64,000 nt of DNA from Flavobacterium tagetis (GTDB taxonomy: Bacteria; Bacteroidota; Bacteroidia; Flavobacteriales; Flavobacteriaceae): contig NZ_JAERSF010000002.1 in assembly GCF_016735615.1 (NCBI RefSeq), positions 186,001 to 250,000 on the forward strand, written 5' to 3'. Under the pieces are notes generated by a model. The model did no database searches and had not been told where the DNA came from. It saw nothing but the letters and a program-made list of their open reading frames with translations. The position numbers were made by a program, and so were the translations under genes. Shown piece by piece: positions 27,013 through 34,789 of the stretch (position 1 is the stretch's first letter; every line of letters begins with the position of its first letter).

Positions 27013-27957
27013 GTGGTAAATAGAAGACACATACGCGTTAAAGTAATGCAATCCATTTATGCAATGCATCAAAGCGGTTCTGAAAATATGGAAAAAGAAG
27101 AGAAATTTCTTTTCTACAGCATTGACAATATTCAGGACTTATATCTTATAATGCTTTCTTCATTGATAGAAATTTGCAAAAAAGAAGCTGTCTATTTGCA
27201 TCTGTCAAGTAAAAAACACCTTGCTACTGCAGCAGAACGTAATCCGAACGAAAAGTTCATCAAAAACAAAATCTTCCAGCTTTTAGCAGAAAGTAATTCT
27301 CTTAGCATTGCTTTAGAAAATCGTAAAATCAATAACTGGTCTTTAAACGATGATTATATCATTTTGCTTTTAAATGATGTTAAAGCAAGCGATATCTACA
27401 AAAAATACATGAGCAATAACGTCAATACGTTTGAAGAAGACAGACAATTTATTATTGATTTGTTTGAAAATGTTATTGTGCCAAATGAAAAATTATATGA
27501 ATATTTGGAGGATGATAAATTAACTTGGGTTGATGATATTCCGGTTGTAAATACTCATATCGTTAAACAATTGAAAGCAATTAAAACAGAAGATCCAGAC
27601 GATTTTAGAGTGCCAAAATTGTATAAAGATGTTGAAGATAAAGATTTTGCTAAAGATTTGTTTAGAAGAACAATTCTAAACGAAACAGCTTTTGCAAAAG
27701 AATACGAAGATAAAACGCCAAATTGGGATAGTGATCGTATTGCTGAAATTGATACAATTATCTTAAAAATGGCTATTTGCGAGTTTGTTAAATTCCCTTC
27801 AATTCCAGTAAAAGTAACTCTTAACGAATATTTAGAAATTGCAAAAGAGTATTCTACGCCAAAAAGTAGTATTTTTATCAACGGAATTTTAGATAATTTG
27901 GTTAAGGAACTGACTGCCAATAAAAAGATGGTAAAAGTAGGAAGAGGGTTAATGTAA
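27013..27957 (+). CDS. nusB: Transcription antitermination factor NusB (long Bacteroidota form)
   Basis: NusB binds boxA RNA with S10 (NusE) in rRNA antitermination. The start VNRRHIRVKVMQSIYAMHQ and the C-terminal TPNWDSDRIAEIDTIILKMA and EYLEIAKEYSTPKSSIFINGILD are clear NusB features. At 314 residues it is twice the E. coli length, as usual in Bacteroidota, with an inserted helical segment between. The start codon is GTG. A seven-codon ATG reading frame (ATG at 27000) overlaps the start in another frame and ends within the sixth to seventh base of nusB. Confidence 0.93.
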   Translation: MVNRRHIRVKVMQSIYAMHQSGSENMEKEEKFLFYSIDNIQDLYLIMLSSLIEICKKEAVYLHLSSKKHLATAAERNPNEKFIKNKIFQLLAESNSLSIALENRKINNWSLNDDYIILLLNDVKASDIYKKYMSNNVNTFEEDRQFIIDLFENVIVPNEKLYEYLEDDKLTWVDDIPVVNTHIVKQLKAIKTEDPDDFRVPKLYKDVEDKDFAKDLFRRTILNETAFAKEYEDKTPNWDSDRIAEIDTIILKMAICEFVKFPSIPVKVTLNEYLEIAKEYSTPKSSIFINGILDNLVKELTANKKMVKVGRGLM

Positions 27958-28070
27958 AAATTTGAATTTTCAATTTTTAAAATTCCAAATTCCAACCACT
28001 TTGTCTCCCGGAGCAAAGTCAAAGAGCTAAAAAAAGAATATTAAATATAAATCAAAAACAAATTTAAATT

Positions 28071-28346
28071 ATGGGACAATTATCTCAATTTGCGCCATTC
28101 CTTTTAATGTTCGTGGTAATCTATTTCTTCATGATCAGACCACAGCAAAAGAGAGCTAAAAACGAAAAAGAATTTGAAAGCAACCTAAAAGTAGGTGATA
28201 AAATAGTAACAAAAAGTGGTTTCCACGGTAAAATTGCTGAATTAGCAGAAACTACTGTTGTAATCGAAACTATGTCTGGAAAATTAAAATTAGAGCGTTC
28301 TGCTATCTCTTTAGAATTGAGCGCTGCTTTGAATAAAAAAGCTTAA
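28071..28346 (+). CDS. yajC: Preprotein translocase subunit YajC
   Basis: The 91-residue protein has one N-terminal membrane helix (APFLLMFVVIYFFMI) followed by the family signature RPQQKRAKNEKEFESNLKVG and GDKIVTKSGFHGKIAEL. YajC associates with SecDF and the Sec translocon in the inner membrane. It lies 114 bp downstream of nusB and is likely in the same transcript. It is followed by a terminator and two further palindromes. Confidence 0.95.
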   Translation: MGQLSQFAPFLLMFVVIYFFMIRPQQKRAKNEKEFESNLKVGDKIVTKSGFHGKIAELAETTVVIETMSGKLKLERSAISLELSAALNKKA

Positions 28347-28373
28347 GCTTTTTAAAATTCCAATAAAATTCAA

Positions 28374-28408
28374 AATCCCAAATTCCAAAAGGAGTTTGGG
28401 ATTTTTTT
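28374..28408 (+). terminator. Intrinsic terminator of yajC
   Basis: The stem AATCCCAAA / TTTGGGATT (28374-28382 with 28395-28403) is followed by a T run, about 30 bp after the yajC stop. Confidence 0.85.
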
Positions 28409-28410
28409 AT

Positions 28411-28483
28411 GTCATTGCGAGGGACGAAGTAATCGCATTACGTATAGCTATAATATTGAGATTGCTTCGTTCCTCGCAATGAC
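28411..28483. repeat. GTCATTGCGAG palindromic interspersed repeat
   Basis: The arms GTCATTGCGAGGGACGAAGT (28411 onward) and its near-exact complement ending at 28483 pair over 23 bp with two mismatches, around a 27-base AT-rich loop. This word is found as a REP-like element in many unrelated bacteria. Here it directly abuts the yajC terminator. Confidence 0.75.
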
Positions 28484-28497
28484 TTGTAGAACGGAAA

Positions 28498-28534
28498 AAA
28501 CCTTTGTCAAAGTTTTAAACTTTGACAAAGGTTT
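28498..28534. repeat. CCTTTGTCAAAG perfect palindrome
   Basis: Eighteen bases (28498-28515) are the exact reverse complement of 28517-28534 around a single central base. It lies between convergent genes and may serve as terminator for the minus-strand YdeI-like gene, but its near-perfect symmetry is more like an interspersed element. Confidence 0.7.
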
Positions 28535-28581
28535 AGTTTCGCATAGTTTTGGAATTTGGATTTTAAATATTGGAATTTAAT

Positions 28582-29169
28582 TTACCTGTATTTATCATTC
28601 AATCCCACATTCGCCAAAATCATCGGAACAACTTTCTCTATTCTGGCAAGTTTTGTTTTTTCCTGTTTAGCTGATTCAATATATTCTAAAAATTCATATT
28701 GTTTGTAAGGTTTGAAATTTTCAAAAGCTACTTTTAGGGCTGGATTTTGTTCCATTTCTTTATTCAAAAGCTCAGAAATAATCGCTTCTTTTTTGGAAGG
28801 TTTTATAACTTTCCCTTGCTTTTCATTTTCAATAGCTTCGTAAATATATTCTAAAATTTCTTTTTCGTTCACTTCCTCTTTAGAAGTAAAACGCCATTGT
28901 CTTAAAGATTTTGTTAGTTCTTCTTGAGCGTTTATCAGTTTCTTTTTTTCGTCTTTTAAGAAAACGCCATTAAAAAACCATATTGCAAAATAATCTTTGA
29001 ATCCGCCAAGACCAATTACGTTTTTCTTCTCGTAAACATAAACTGGACCGCCCCATTTTGTGGTTTCAGTCAATTCGGTTTTATCAATAATCGATTTTAG
29101 GAAAAGTAATTCTTCTTCCCATTGATCACCGTATTTCCAAATGCCTTTATTTTCGGATTTTGATTCCAT
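28582..29169 (-). CDS. YdeI/OmdA-like DUF1801 protein
   Basis: The 195-residue protein begins with a DUF1801-type domain (WEEELLFLKSIIDKTELTETTKWGGPVY, VIGLGGFKDYFAIWFFNG) and ends with the YdeI/OmpD-associated segment (FKPYKQYEFLEYIESAKQEKTKLARIEK). Such proteins are soluble and of unknown function. Its ATG overlaps the pepT stop by one base (TAATG), so it is translationally coupled to pepT. Confidence 0.8.
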   Translation of the reverse strand: MESKSENKGIWKYGDQWEEELLFLKSIIDKTELTETTKWGGPVYVYEKKNVIGLGGFKDYFAIWFFNGVFLKDEKKKLINAQEELTKSLRQWRFTSKEEVNEKEILEYIYEAIENEKQGKVIKPSKKEAIISELLNKEMEQNPALKVAFENFKPYKQYEFLEYIESAKQEKTKLARIEKVVPMILANVGLNDKYR

Positions 29170-30446
29170 TATTTTCTTTTCTTAGATTTTTCTGGTGCGT
29201 CAAAAATTCCAGGAATAGCAGTTAATTCAGCAATTTTTACAATTACATCAGTTGCTTTCTGAATGCTTTCTGCTGGAACATATTCGTATTTTCCGTGGAA
29301 ATTATGTCCGCCTGCAAAAATGTTCGGACAAGGTAATCCCATAAATGATAATTGAGAACCGTCAGTTCCGCCACGAATTGGTTTAATGATCGGTTTGATG
29401 TTCAATTCTCTCATCGCTTTTTCGGCAATGTCTACAATATATTTTACAGGAAGAACCTTTTCTTTCATATTGTAATATTGGTCTTTAACTTCAGCAGTTA
29501 CAATATCTTCTCCAAATTTCTTTGCGAATTTTTTGTTGAATTGTTTCGCCAACTTATGAATCAATTCTTTTCTTTTTTCGAATTTCTTTCTGTTGTGATC
29601 ACGGATAATTAGTTCTAAAACGGTTTCTTCAATATTTCCTTTTATGTGGTGCACATGGAAAAAACCTTCGTAACCTCTAGTTTCTTGAGGAGTTTCACCT
29701 TTTGGAAGTTCGTTGATGAAATCATTAGCCAAAAGCATAGAATTGATCATTTTTCCTTTCGCATAACCTGGATGGACACTTTTTCCTTTGAAAGTAATTT
29801 TAGCTCCAGCAGCATTGAAATTTTCATATTCTAATTCTCCAATCTGGCTTCCGTCCATAGTGTAAGCCCATTGTGCTCCAAATTTTTCTACATCAAAATG
29901 ATGGGCGCCACGACCAATTTCTTCATCTGGAGTAAAACCAATTCTGATTTTTCCGTGTTTAATTTCTGGATGTTGGATTAGGTATTCCATTGCCGAAACA
30001 ATTTCTGTAATTCCAGCTTTATCATCAGCGCCTAATAGTGTTGTTCCGTCAGTTGTAATGATGGTTTGTCCTTTATATTGTAATAAATCTTTGAAGTAAT
30101 CTGGAGATAAAATGATGTTTTTTTCTGCATTCAAAACGATATCTTTTCCGTCATAGTTTTCAACGATTTGCGGTTTTACATTAGCTCCGCTAAAATCTGG
30201 AGAAGTGTCAAAATGAGAAACAAAACCAATAGTTGGTACTTCATGATCAACATTACTTGGCAGCGTCGCCATGATATACGCTTTGTCATCAATCGTTACA
30301 TCTTCAAGGCCAATTGCTTTTAATTCGTCAACTAATTTATTGGCAAGATTCCATTGTTTTTGTGTGCTCGGTGTTGTTTGTGAATTTGGATCTGATTCCG
30401 TATCAATCGTTACATAACTGATAAATCGATCTATGATATGTTGCAT
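29169..30446 (-). CDS. pepT: Peptidase T (tripeptide aminopeptidase)
   Basis: The M20B-family zinc enzyme removes the N-terminal residue of tripeptides in the cytoplasm. The 425-residue sequence shows the metal-site motifs [36 protein letters not shown] and [12 protein letters not shown], plus the C-terminal [19 protein letters not shown] and [14 protein letters not shown]. All metal ligands appear intact. It is the first gene of a two-gene unit with the YdeI-like protein. Confidence 0.96.
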   Translation of the reverse strand: MQHIIDRFISYVTIDTESDPNSQTTPSTQKQWNLANKLVDELKAIGLEDVTIDDKAYIMATLPSNVDHEVPTIGFVSHFDTSPDFSGANVKPQIVENYDGKDIVLNAEKNIILSPDYFKDLLQYKGQTIITTDGTTLLGADDKAGITEIVSAMEYLIQHPEIKHGKIRIGFTPDEEIGRGAHHFDVEKFGAQWAYTMDGSQIGELEYENFNAAGAKITFKGKSVHPGYAKGKMINSMLLANDFINELPKGETPQETRGYEGFFHVHHIKGNIEETVLELIIRDHNRKKFEKRKELIHKLAKQFNKKFAKKFGEDIVTAEVKDQYYNMKEKVLPVKYIVDIAEKAMRELNIKPIIKPIRGGTDGSQLSFMGLPCPNIFAGGHNFHGKYEYVPAESIQKATDVIVKIAELTAIPGIFDAPEKSKKRK

Positions 30447-30516
30447 TTTTTTTAATTTTTAGCAAATATAGAAAAATTTTTCTGCTAGGAAATTTAGCTT
30501 CCTAATATCTGAATTA

Positions 30517-30548
30517 ATAAAAAAGGGATTCTAAATTGAATCCCTTTT
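30517..30548 (-). terminator. Intrinsic terminator at the end of the sulfatase locus
   Basis: The stem AAAAGGGATTC / GAATCCCTTTT (30521-30531 with 30538-30548), with a T run on the minus strand, lies 15 bp after the FGE stop codon. It marks the 3' end of the sulfatase gene group. Confidence 0.85.
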
Positions 30549-30563
30549 GGTATCTTAAATTTG

Positions 30564-31694
30564 TTATTTACTTTTTACGCATCTAAAACCTACGTGGTTT
30601 GCGGCAGATCTAATTTCGCCTTTTCCTCTTGTTCCAACCATATAACGAGTACAGTATTGATCGGTGCATAAGAACGAACCGCCACGATGAACTCGTTTTA
30701 TTTCCGATGGATCACTAGGATCATAATAAGCACTCGGTCCCTGTGGGTTTTTTGTTACTTTTCCGCTTTCTGCTAATGATTTGTAATAATCTACGCTGTA
30801 CCAATCGTTTACCCATTCCCATACATTTCCAGCGATATCATATAATCCGTATGCATTTGGAGCATATTGTTTGGTTGGGGCAATTCCTTTAAATCCGTCT
30901 TCTCCAGTATCACCGTCCTTAATTGGAAAATGGCCTTGGTAGATGTTAGCCTGAAATTTTCCTTTTGGTTTTAAATCATTTCCCCAAGCGTATAAATTTC
31001 CAGTTTTACCGCCTCTTGCAGCAAATTCCCATTCAGCTTCTGTCGGAAGTCTTTTTCCAGCCCATTTTGCATAAGCCGCAGCATCTTCATAGACAACATG
31101 TACAACAGGGTATTTTTCTTTTCCTATAATGTTGCTTTGCGGGCCTTCAGGGTGTCTCCAATCTGCACCTGGTTCGTAACGCCACCATTGCAAGAAATTG
31201 TTTAAATTAACTGCTGATGGTGTAGGAGTGAAGACTACAGAACCTGTTACTAAATCTTCCTCGTTTGCCGTTGGAAATTCTTCTTTAGTTGGTTTTTGTT
31301 CAGCAACCGTAACATAACCAGTAGCTTTTACAAATTTTTCAAATTCTTCATTAGTTACTTCAGTTTCATCCATATAATAGCCATCTACATAAACTCTATG
31401 TATTGGAGCTGCGTCTTTAGTGACTCCTTTAATGCTGCACAAACTTTCATCTTCAACATTGGTACCCATAGAAAATTCACCTCCAGGAATCCAAACCATG
31501 CCTTTTGGCGCTTTTTCTGTAGGTTTAAATTTGTTTTCTACAGTTGGTTTAAATTCAGATTCTATGTTGCTTGGTGTCTCGTGACACTCTACAGCTGTTT
31601 TTTCTGCTTTATTTGTGAATTTAGTATAACTGTAAGCAATTGAAATAATGGATAATGTGAGTAATGCAAAAATCCAAAAGGTTTTGTTTTTCAT
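30564..31694 (-). CDS. Formylglycine-generating enzyme family protein (sulfatase-activating)
   Basis: FGE oxidises the active-site cysteine of type I sulfatases to formylglycine. The 376-residue protein has an N-terminal membrane anchor or signal (residues 7-22), then the FGE fold from GMVWIPGGEFSMGTN to GFRCVKSK. Both copper-binding catalytic cysteines are present: C343 and C348 in RGGSFLCTDQYCTRY. Many FGE-like proteins lack these cysteines, so this one is likely a true sulfatase activator. The C-S-P-T-R sulfatase of the same locus is the obvious client. Confidence 0.9.
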   Translation of the reverse strand: MKNKTFWIFALLTLSIISIAYSYTKFTNKAEKTAVECHETPSNIESEFKPTVENKFKPTEKAPKGMVWIPGGEFSMGTNVEDESLCSIKGVTKDAAPIHRVYVDGYYMDETEVTNEEFEKFVKATGYVTVAEQKPTKEEFPTANEEDLVTGSVVFTPTPSAVNLNNFLQWWRYEPGADWRHPEGPQSNIIGKEKYPVVHVVYEDAAAYAKWAGKRLPTEAEWEFAARGGKTGNLYAWGNDLKPKGKFQANIYQGHFPIKDGDTGEDGFKGIAPTKQYAPNAYGLYDIAGNVWEWVNDWYSVDYYKSLAESGKVTKNPQGPSAYYDPSDPSEIKRVHRGGSFLCTDQYCTRYMVGTRGKGEIRSAANHVGFRCVKSK

Positions 31695-31792
31695 GGTTTA
31701 TTATTTTTGAGCTTATAATGGTTGTCAATAGCAGGTATAAAATTAGGTAAAATTACTTTTATAAATATAGTAATTTTATAGAATTAATAAAA

Positions 31793-32785
31793 TTAGCTTT
31801 CTTTCTCAACCGAAACTACTTCGTATTTATCTTTTCCATCAATCTGTACGGGCTGATAATAGGTTTCTCCAAATTTTACATATTTGGCATCGCCAATTGT
31901 CACTTCTTCTCCGCCTTCAGGCAAGTTTTCTACAATTGTTCCAGCAGTAGGAGCAACGACAGTATATTTTCCACCGTCTTTTTCGTAATACGTTCCTCCG
32001 TAATAGTAATTATTGACTGTTCCTGTATTGACTGTTTCTGCTCCACTCGGAATATTATTTACAGTTCCGCCAACTGGTGCAGGTACAGCAGTATAACCGC
32101 CATTTGTCGAGGTATACCAAACTCCTTGGTCGTAGTGATATTTCTGATTTTCCACACTAACAATAATCGCTGTAGTTGCTAGAGTTGCAACAAAAAATCC
32201 CCAAGGATGCCAAACTGGTCCCCAATAAAAAGGTCTGTAAGGACGTGGATAATAAGGATGGTAGCAATTGTATCTGTAACCACCGTATACATAAGGTGGA
32301 CGTGTATATGGTCTATATCCGGGACGAACTACCGTATTTCGATTATTGCGAACATGAACACTATTGTTAACATTGATGTTGACGTTATTTCTGTTTCTGT
32401 TAACGTTATTGCCGCTTATGTTGGTATTTCTGTTACCAACATTGTTTCTATTTACAGTATTATTTCGATTTACTGTGTTATTTCTATTAACAGTATTATT
32501 TCTATTGGAATTGTTTGATGGTCTTGTAATTTTAGTTCCAGAATTATTAGCTCCAGGTCTGGTTGTTGCAGGCCTAGTTGTCGCTGCTGGTCTTGATACA
32601 TTGGGTCTAGATTGAGTAGCAGGTCTTGCTTGTCTGGTATGCGTTGCACCTCCAGCTCTATTCATTCCTCCACCGCCTCCAGCTCGATGACGTTGCGCTA
32701 AGGCATCAGCTGAAATAAAGAAGAAAATTCCAATTACGCACAGTAATAGTGCAGGGTTTTTTACTATTTTGGATATGTTTTTCAT
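31793..32785 (-). CDS. DUF6515-type exported protein with Asn/Arg-rich low-complexity region
   Basis: The 330-residue protein has a signal peptide and then a basic proline/threonine and asparagine-rich region. This contains three tandem copies of the hexapeptide NRNNTV (DNA period 18 bp, about 32446-32512). A short hydrophobic helix follows (WGFFVATLATTAIIVSV). The C-terminal half has three related DUF6515-like units, each with a YY or WY, VxAP.G.T, and LP/IP.GAE pattern. No function is known. It sits in the sulfatase locus between the porin and FGE genes. Confidence 0.7.
   Translation of the reverse strand: MKNISKIVKNPALLLCVIGIFFFISADALAQRHRAGGGGGMNRAGGATHTRQARPATQSRPNVSRPAATTRPATTRPGANNSGTKITRPSNNSNRNNTVNRNNTVNRNNTVNRNNVGNRNTNISGNNVNRNRNNVNINVNNSVHVRNNRNTVVRPGYRPYTRPPYVYGGYRYNCYHPYYPRPYRPFYWGPVWHPWGFFVATLATTAIIVSVENQKYHYDQGVWYTSTNGGYTAVPAPVGGTVNNIPSGAETVNTGTVNNYYYGGTYYEKDGGKYTVVAPTAGTIVENLPEGGEEVTIGDAKYVKFGETYYQPVQIDGKDKYEVVSVEKES
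32446..32512. repeat. 18-bp tandem repeat coding NRNNTV units
   Basis: An 18-base unit (ATTTCTATTAACAGTATT-like on the plus strand) occurs about three and a half times in tandem inside the DUF6515 gene. It changes the protein only by whole hexapeptides, so length variation between strains is likely. Confidence 0.7.
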
Positions 32786-32857
32786 ATTCAGTAATTTATG
32801 TGATTTAAAGTTATGAAAAAAAATGTTCGATTTATGTTAATGAGCTAAAAGTTTAAA

Positions 32858-34078
32858 TCACAATGAAATATCCCATTGTATTCTAAATCTCCATCCTTCC
32901 TGCAGTGGAAGTGTTTTGTCTTGAAAACTGAAATAACTTACCTCTGAAGTCAGTTTGTTTTTATGGCCCTTAAAAAACCAGTTAAAGGCCAATGTTGACT
33001 CATCCTGCCTATTTGCTCTTATCGAATTATCAGGTCTGTATGCGGCATGGCGACCAGCCATTTCTAAACGTTTTGGCCACCATTCAAAAACATTATGAAA
33101 AAAATATCCTGCCTGAACGTAATATCCTTTCATTATGGTGGTGTCATCATTATTTATTTTATCAATAATTTCTTTGGTATGCCATTCGCTCTGCCAAGAG
33201 AAGCCACGGTACATAAAAGCAGTTTCCAAATTCCATTGATTGACTCTGTACTGTCCTGGCAAACCATTTTCAAATCCGTCTAAAGAACCTCCTCCTGCTT
33301 GTGAAAAGCGGGTGTATGGGCTTCGGTTGGTGATGGCAGAGAAAGCAATAATTGGAGTTGGTTTTTCGTGAAATTCTAAGTCACAGCCTTCAAAATCAAG
33401 AAACCTTCCTAGAAAGTTCCATTGTGCTCTTCCAAAATACATTAAATGATTATCGTCGTTTGAAGTGCTTCCGCGCCCTGTTCCTGTTAGAGCTGCAGCC
33501 CAATAATTAAAATCGGCAATTCCAGTACCTTTTAAATGTCCGTAAACTTCAACTCCCAATTGTCTATCTACAGTAAACGGGCGGTTAATAAGAGATCGAT
33601 CTACCATTTGCTGTTCGCCACTGCTGATGAAGCGTTCGCGTGTAAATTCTGTTTTCCATTGCCCAACTTTAAAACTCAGGAAATCCCATTTCTCGATCAT
33701 AATTCTGAAATCCAATAAATTAGATTGACTTAATTCGTATTCCCAATAGTATTTAAGCCAAGGTTCAAAAGCATGACCGCCAATTTTTAATCTGGCACGG
33801 TTTATTTTAAAAGTAGTTTTAGCATCTTGGCTATAATCATCATAAGTTAAAGGGTCTGTATCATTTGGTGTTGAAAAACGAAATTGCAGACGACTTGCCA
33901 ATTGAAATAGGAATTTTTTATCGCGGGTTTCTAATTCAATTCCTTTACTGCCATATCGTACATTCATTAGTTTCGTAGTATCTTTTTCTTGCTGAGAAAG
34001 TCCTTTAAAACTAATCAAGGAAAGAAAAACTAAGAGAAGAATTTTAGAGATATGATTGAATTTATTTGAGCTATACAT
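32858..34078 (-). CDS. Phosphate-selective-porin-type (OprO/OprP) outer-membrane porin
   Basis: The 406-residue protein has a signal peptide (SFKGLSQQ) and a barrel of the porin O/P type: FQLASRLQFRFS, TTFKINRARLKIGGHAFEPWLKYYWEYEL, GQWKTEFTRERFIS, and a terminal strand ending in WDISL. Such porins carry anions. Within a sulfatase locus it could admit sulfate esters or export sulfate, which is an inference from position. It begins 24 bp after the upstream beta-barrel gene, so the two are co-transcribed. Confidence 0.85.
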   Translation of the reverse strand: MYSSNKFNHISKILLLVFLSLISFKGLSQQEKDTTKLMNVRYGSKGIELETRDKKFLFQLASRLQFRFSTPNDTDPLTYDDYSQDAKTTFKINRARLKIGGHAFEPWLKYYWEYELSQSNLLDFRIMIEKWDFLSFKVGQWKTEFTRERFISSGEQQMVDRSLINRPFTVDRQLGVEVYGHLKGTGIADFNYWAAALTGTGRGSTSNDDNHLMYFGRAQWNFLGRFLDFEGCDLEFHEKPTPIIAFSAITNRSPYTRFSQAGGGSLDGFENGLPGQYRVNQWNLETAFMYRGFSWQSEWHTKEIIDKINNDDTTIMKGYYVQAGYFFHNVFEWWPKRLEMAGRHAAYRPDNSIRANRQDESTLAFNWFFKGHKNKLTSEVSYFSFQDKTLPLQEGWRFRIQWDISL

Positions 34079-34102
34079 AAGATCAGTAGGTTTGAATAAA
34101 AA

Positions 34103-34681
34103 TTATTTTCCTCCAAAGTTTTTTGCGATGCCTAAACCAATTCCCCAGCTGTCATAAGCATTCCATTTAAAATCGTAGCTGACAGTTCCGAAAATTTCCC
34201 AGCCTTTTGGCAGTTCGTAGCCATATTCAACTCCCGCTCTGGTCAGGAAAAAATCTTCTTCTTTAGCAAATTCACCTCCAAATCCTAAAAGAAAACTCCA
34301 ATGCTCGTTAGGTTTATAAATTCCCATTAGAGCAGGAGCAATAGGATAACTTCTTTCTACCGTTTCTTTGTTGTCTCCGCTGGCATATATCTTTTCTACC
34401 TTAAATTTTTCGACAATAAAATCGGTATGTAAACCAATAGCCCATTTTTCATGAAATTGATAAGTATAATCAATTCCCCACGCTGGAAGAGTTAACGTCT
34501 CGCGATTTCCTTCTTCATCACGGCCTTCAAAAACATGAACATGGTTGATAGAAATCCCAATTTGATGATGTGGTTTGAATTTTTTTTCTTCGTTTTCCTG
34601 AGCTGAAATTTTGTTTTGAATGATTAAGTACAAAAGAGCTGTTAGAAAAAGTGTTTTTTTAAGATGGCTTGTACTAGTCAT
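34103..34681 (-). CDS. Small outer-membrane beta-barrel protein
   Basis: The 192-residue protein has a signal peptide (cleavage near KISAQ) and alternating hydrophobic/polar beta strands of about ten residues (HHQIGISINHVHVFEGR, WSFLLGFGGEFAK, YGYELPKGWEIFGTVSYDFK). This pattern indicates a barrel of about eight strands. I do not recognise a named family beyond this. It lies between the sulfatase and the porin on the same strand. Confidence 0.65.
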   Translation of the reverse strand: MTSTSHLKKTLFLTALLYLIIQNKISAQENEEKKFKPHHQIGISINHVHVFEGRDEEGNRETLTLPAWGIDYTYQFHEKWAIGLHTDFIVEKFKVEKIYASGDNKETVERSYPIAPALMGIYKPNEHWSFLLGFGGEFAKEEDFFLTRAGVEYGYELPKGWEIFGTVSYDFKWNAYDSWGIGLGIAKNFGGK

Positions 34682-34789
34682 TGTGATTTAGTTTTTAATC
34701 TTTAATCTTTAATCTTTAATAAAAAAAGAAGTATTTTATTTACTTTTTTCAGTATATAAATACCTCTTTAATTTTATTTTTCTATAAGA

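Noticed and set aside
32176..32615. Several plus-strand reading frames inside the DUF6515 gene (32176-32370, 32207-32518, 32364-32615)
   Set aside because: They are antisense to an Asn/Arg-rich repeat, consist of Ile/Val/Leu runs caused by codon complement, and lack a start context. They are shadows of the real minus-strand gene.
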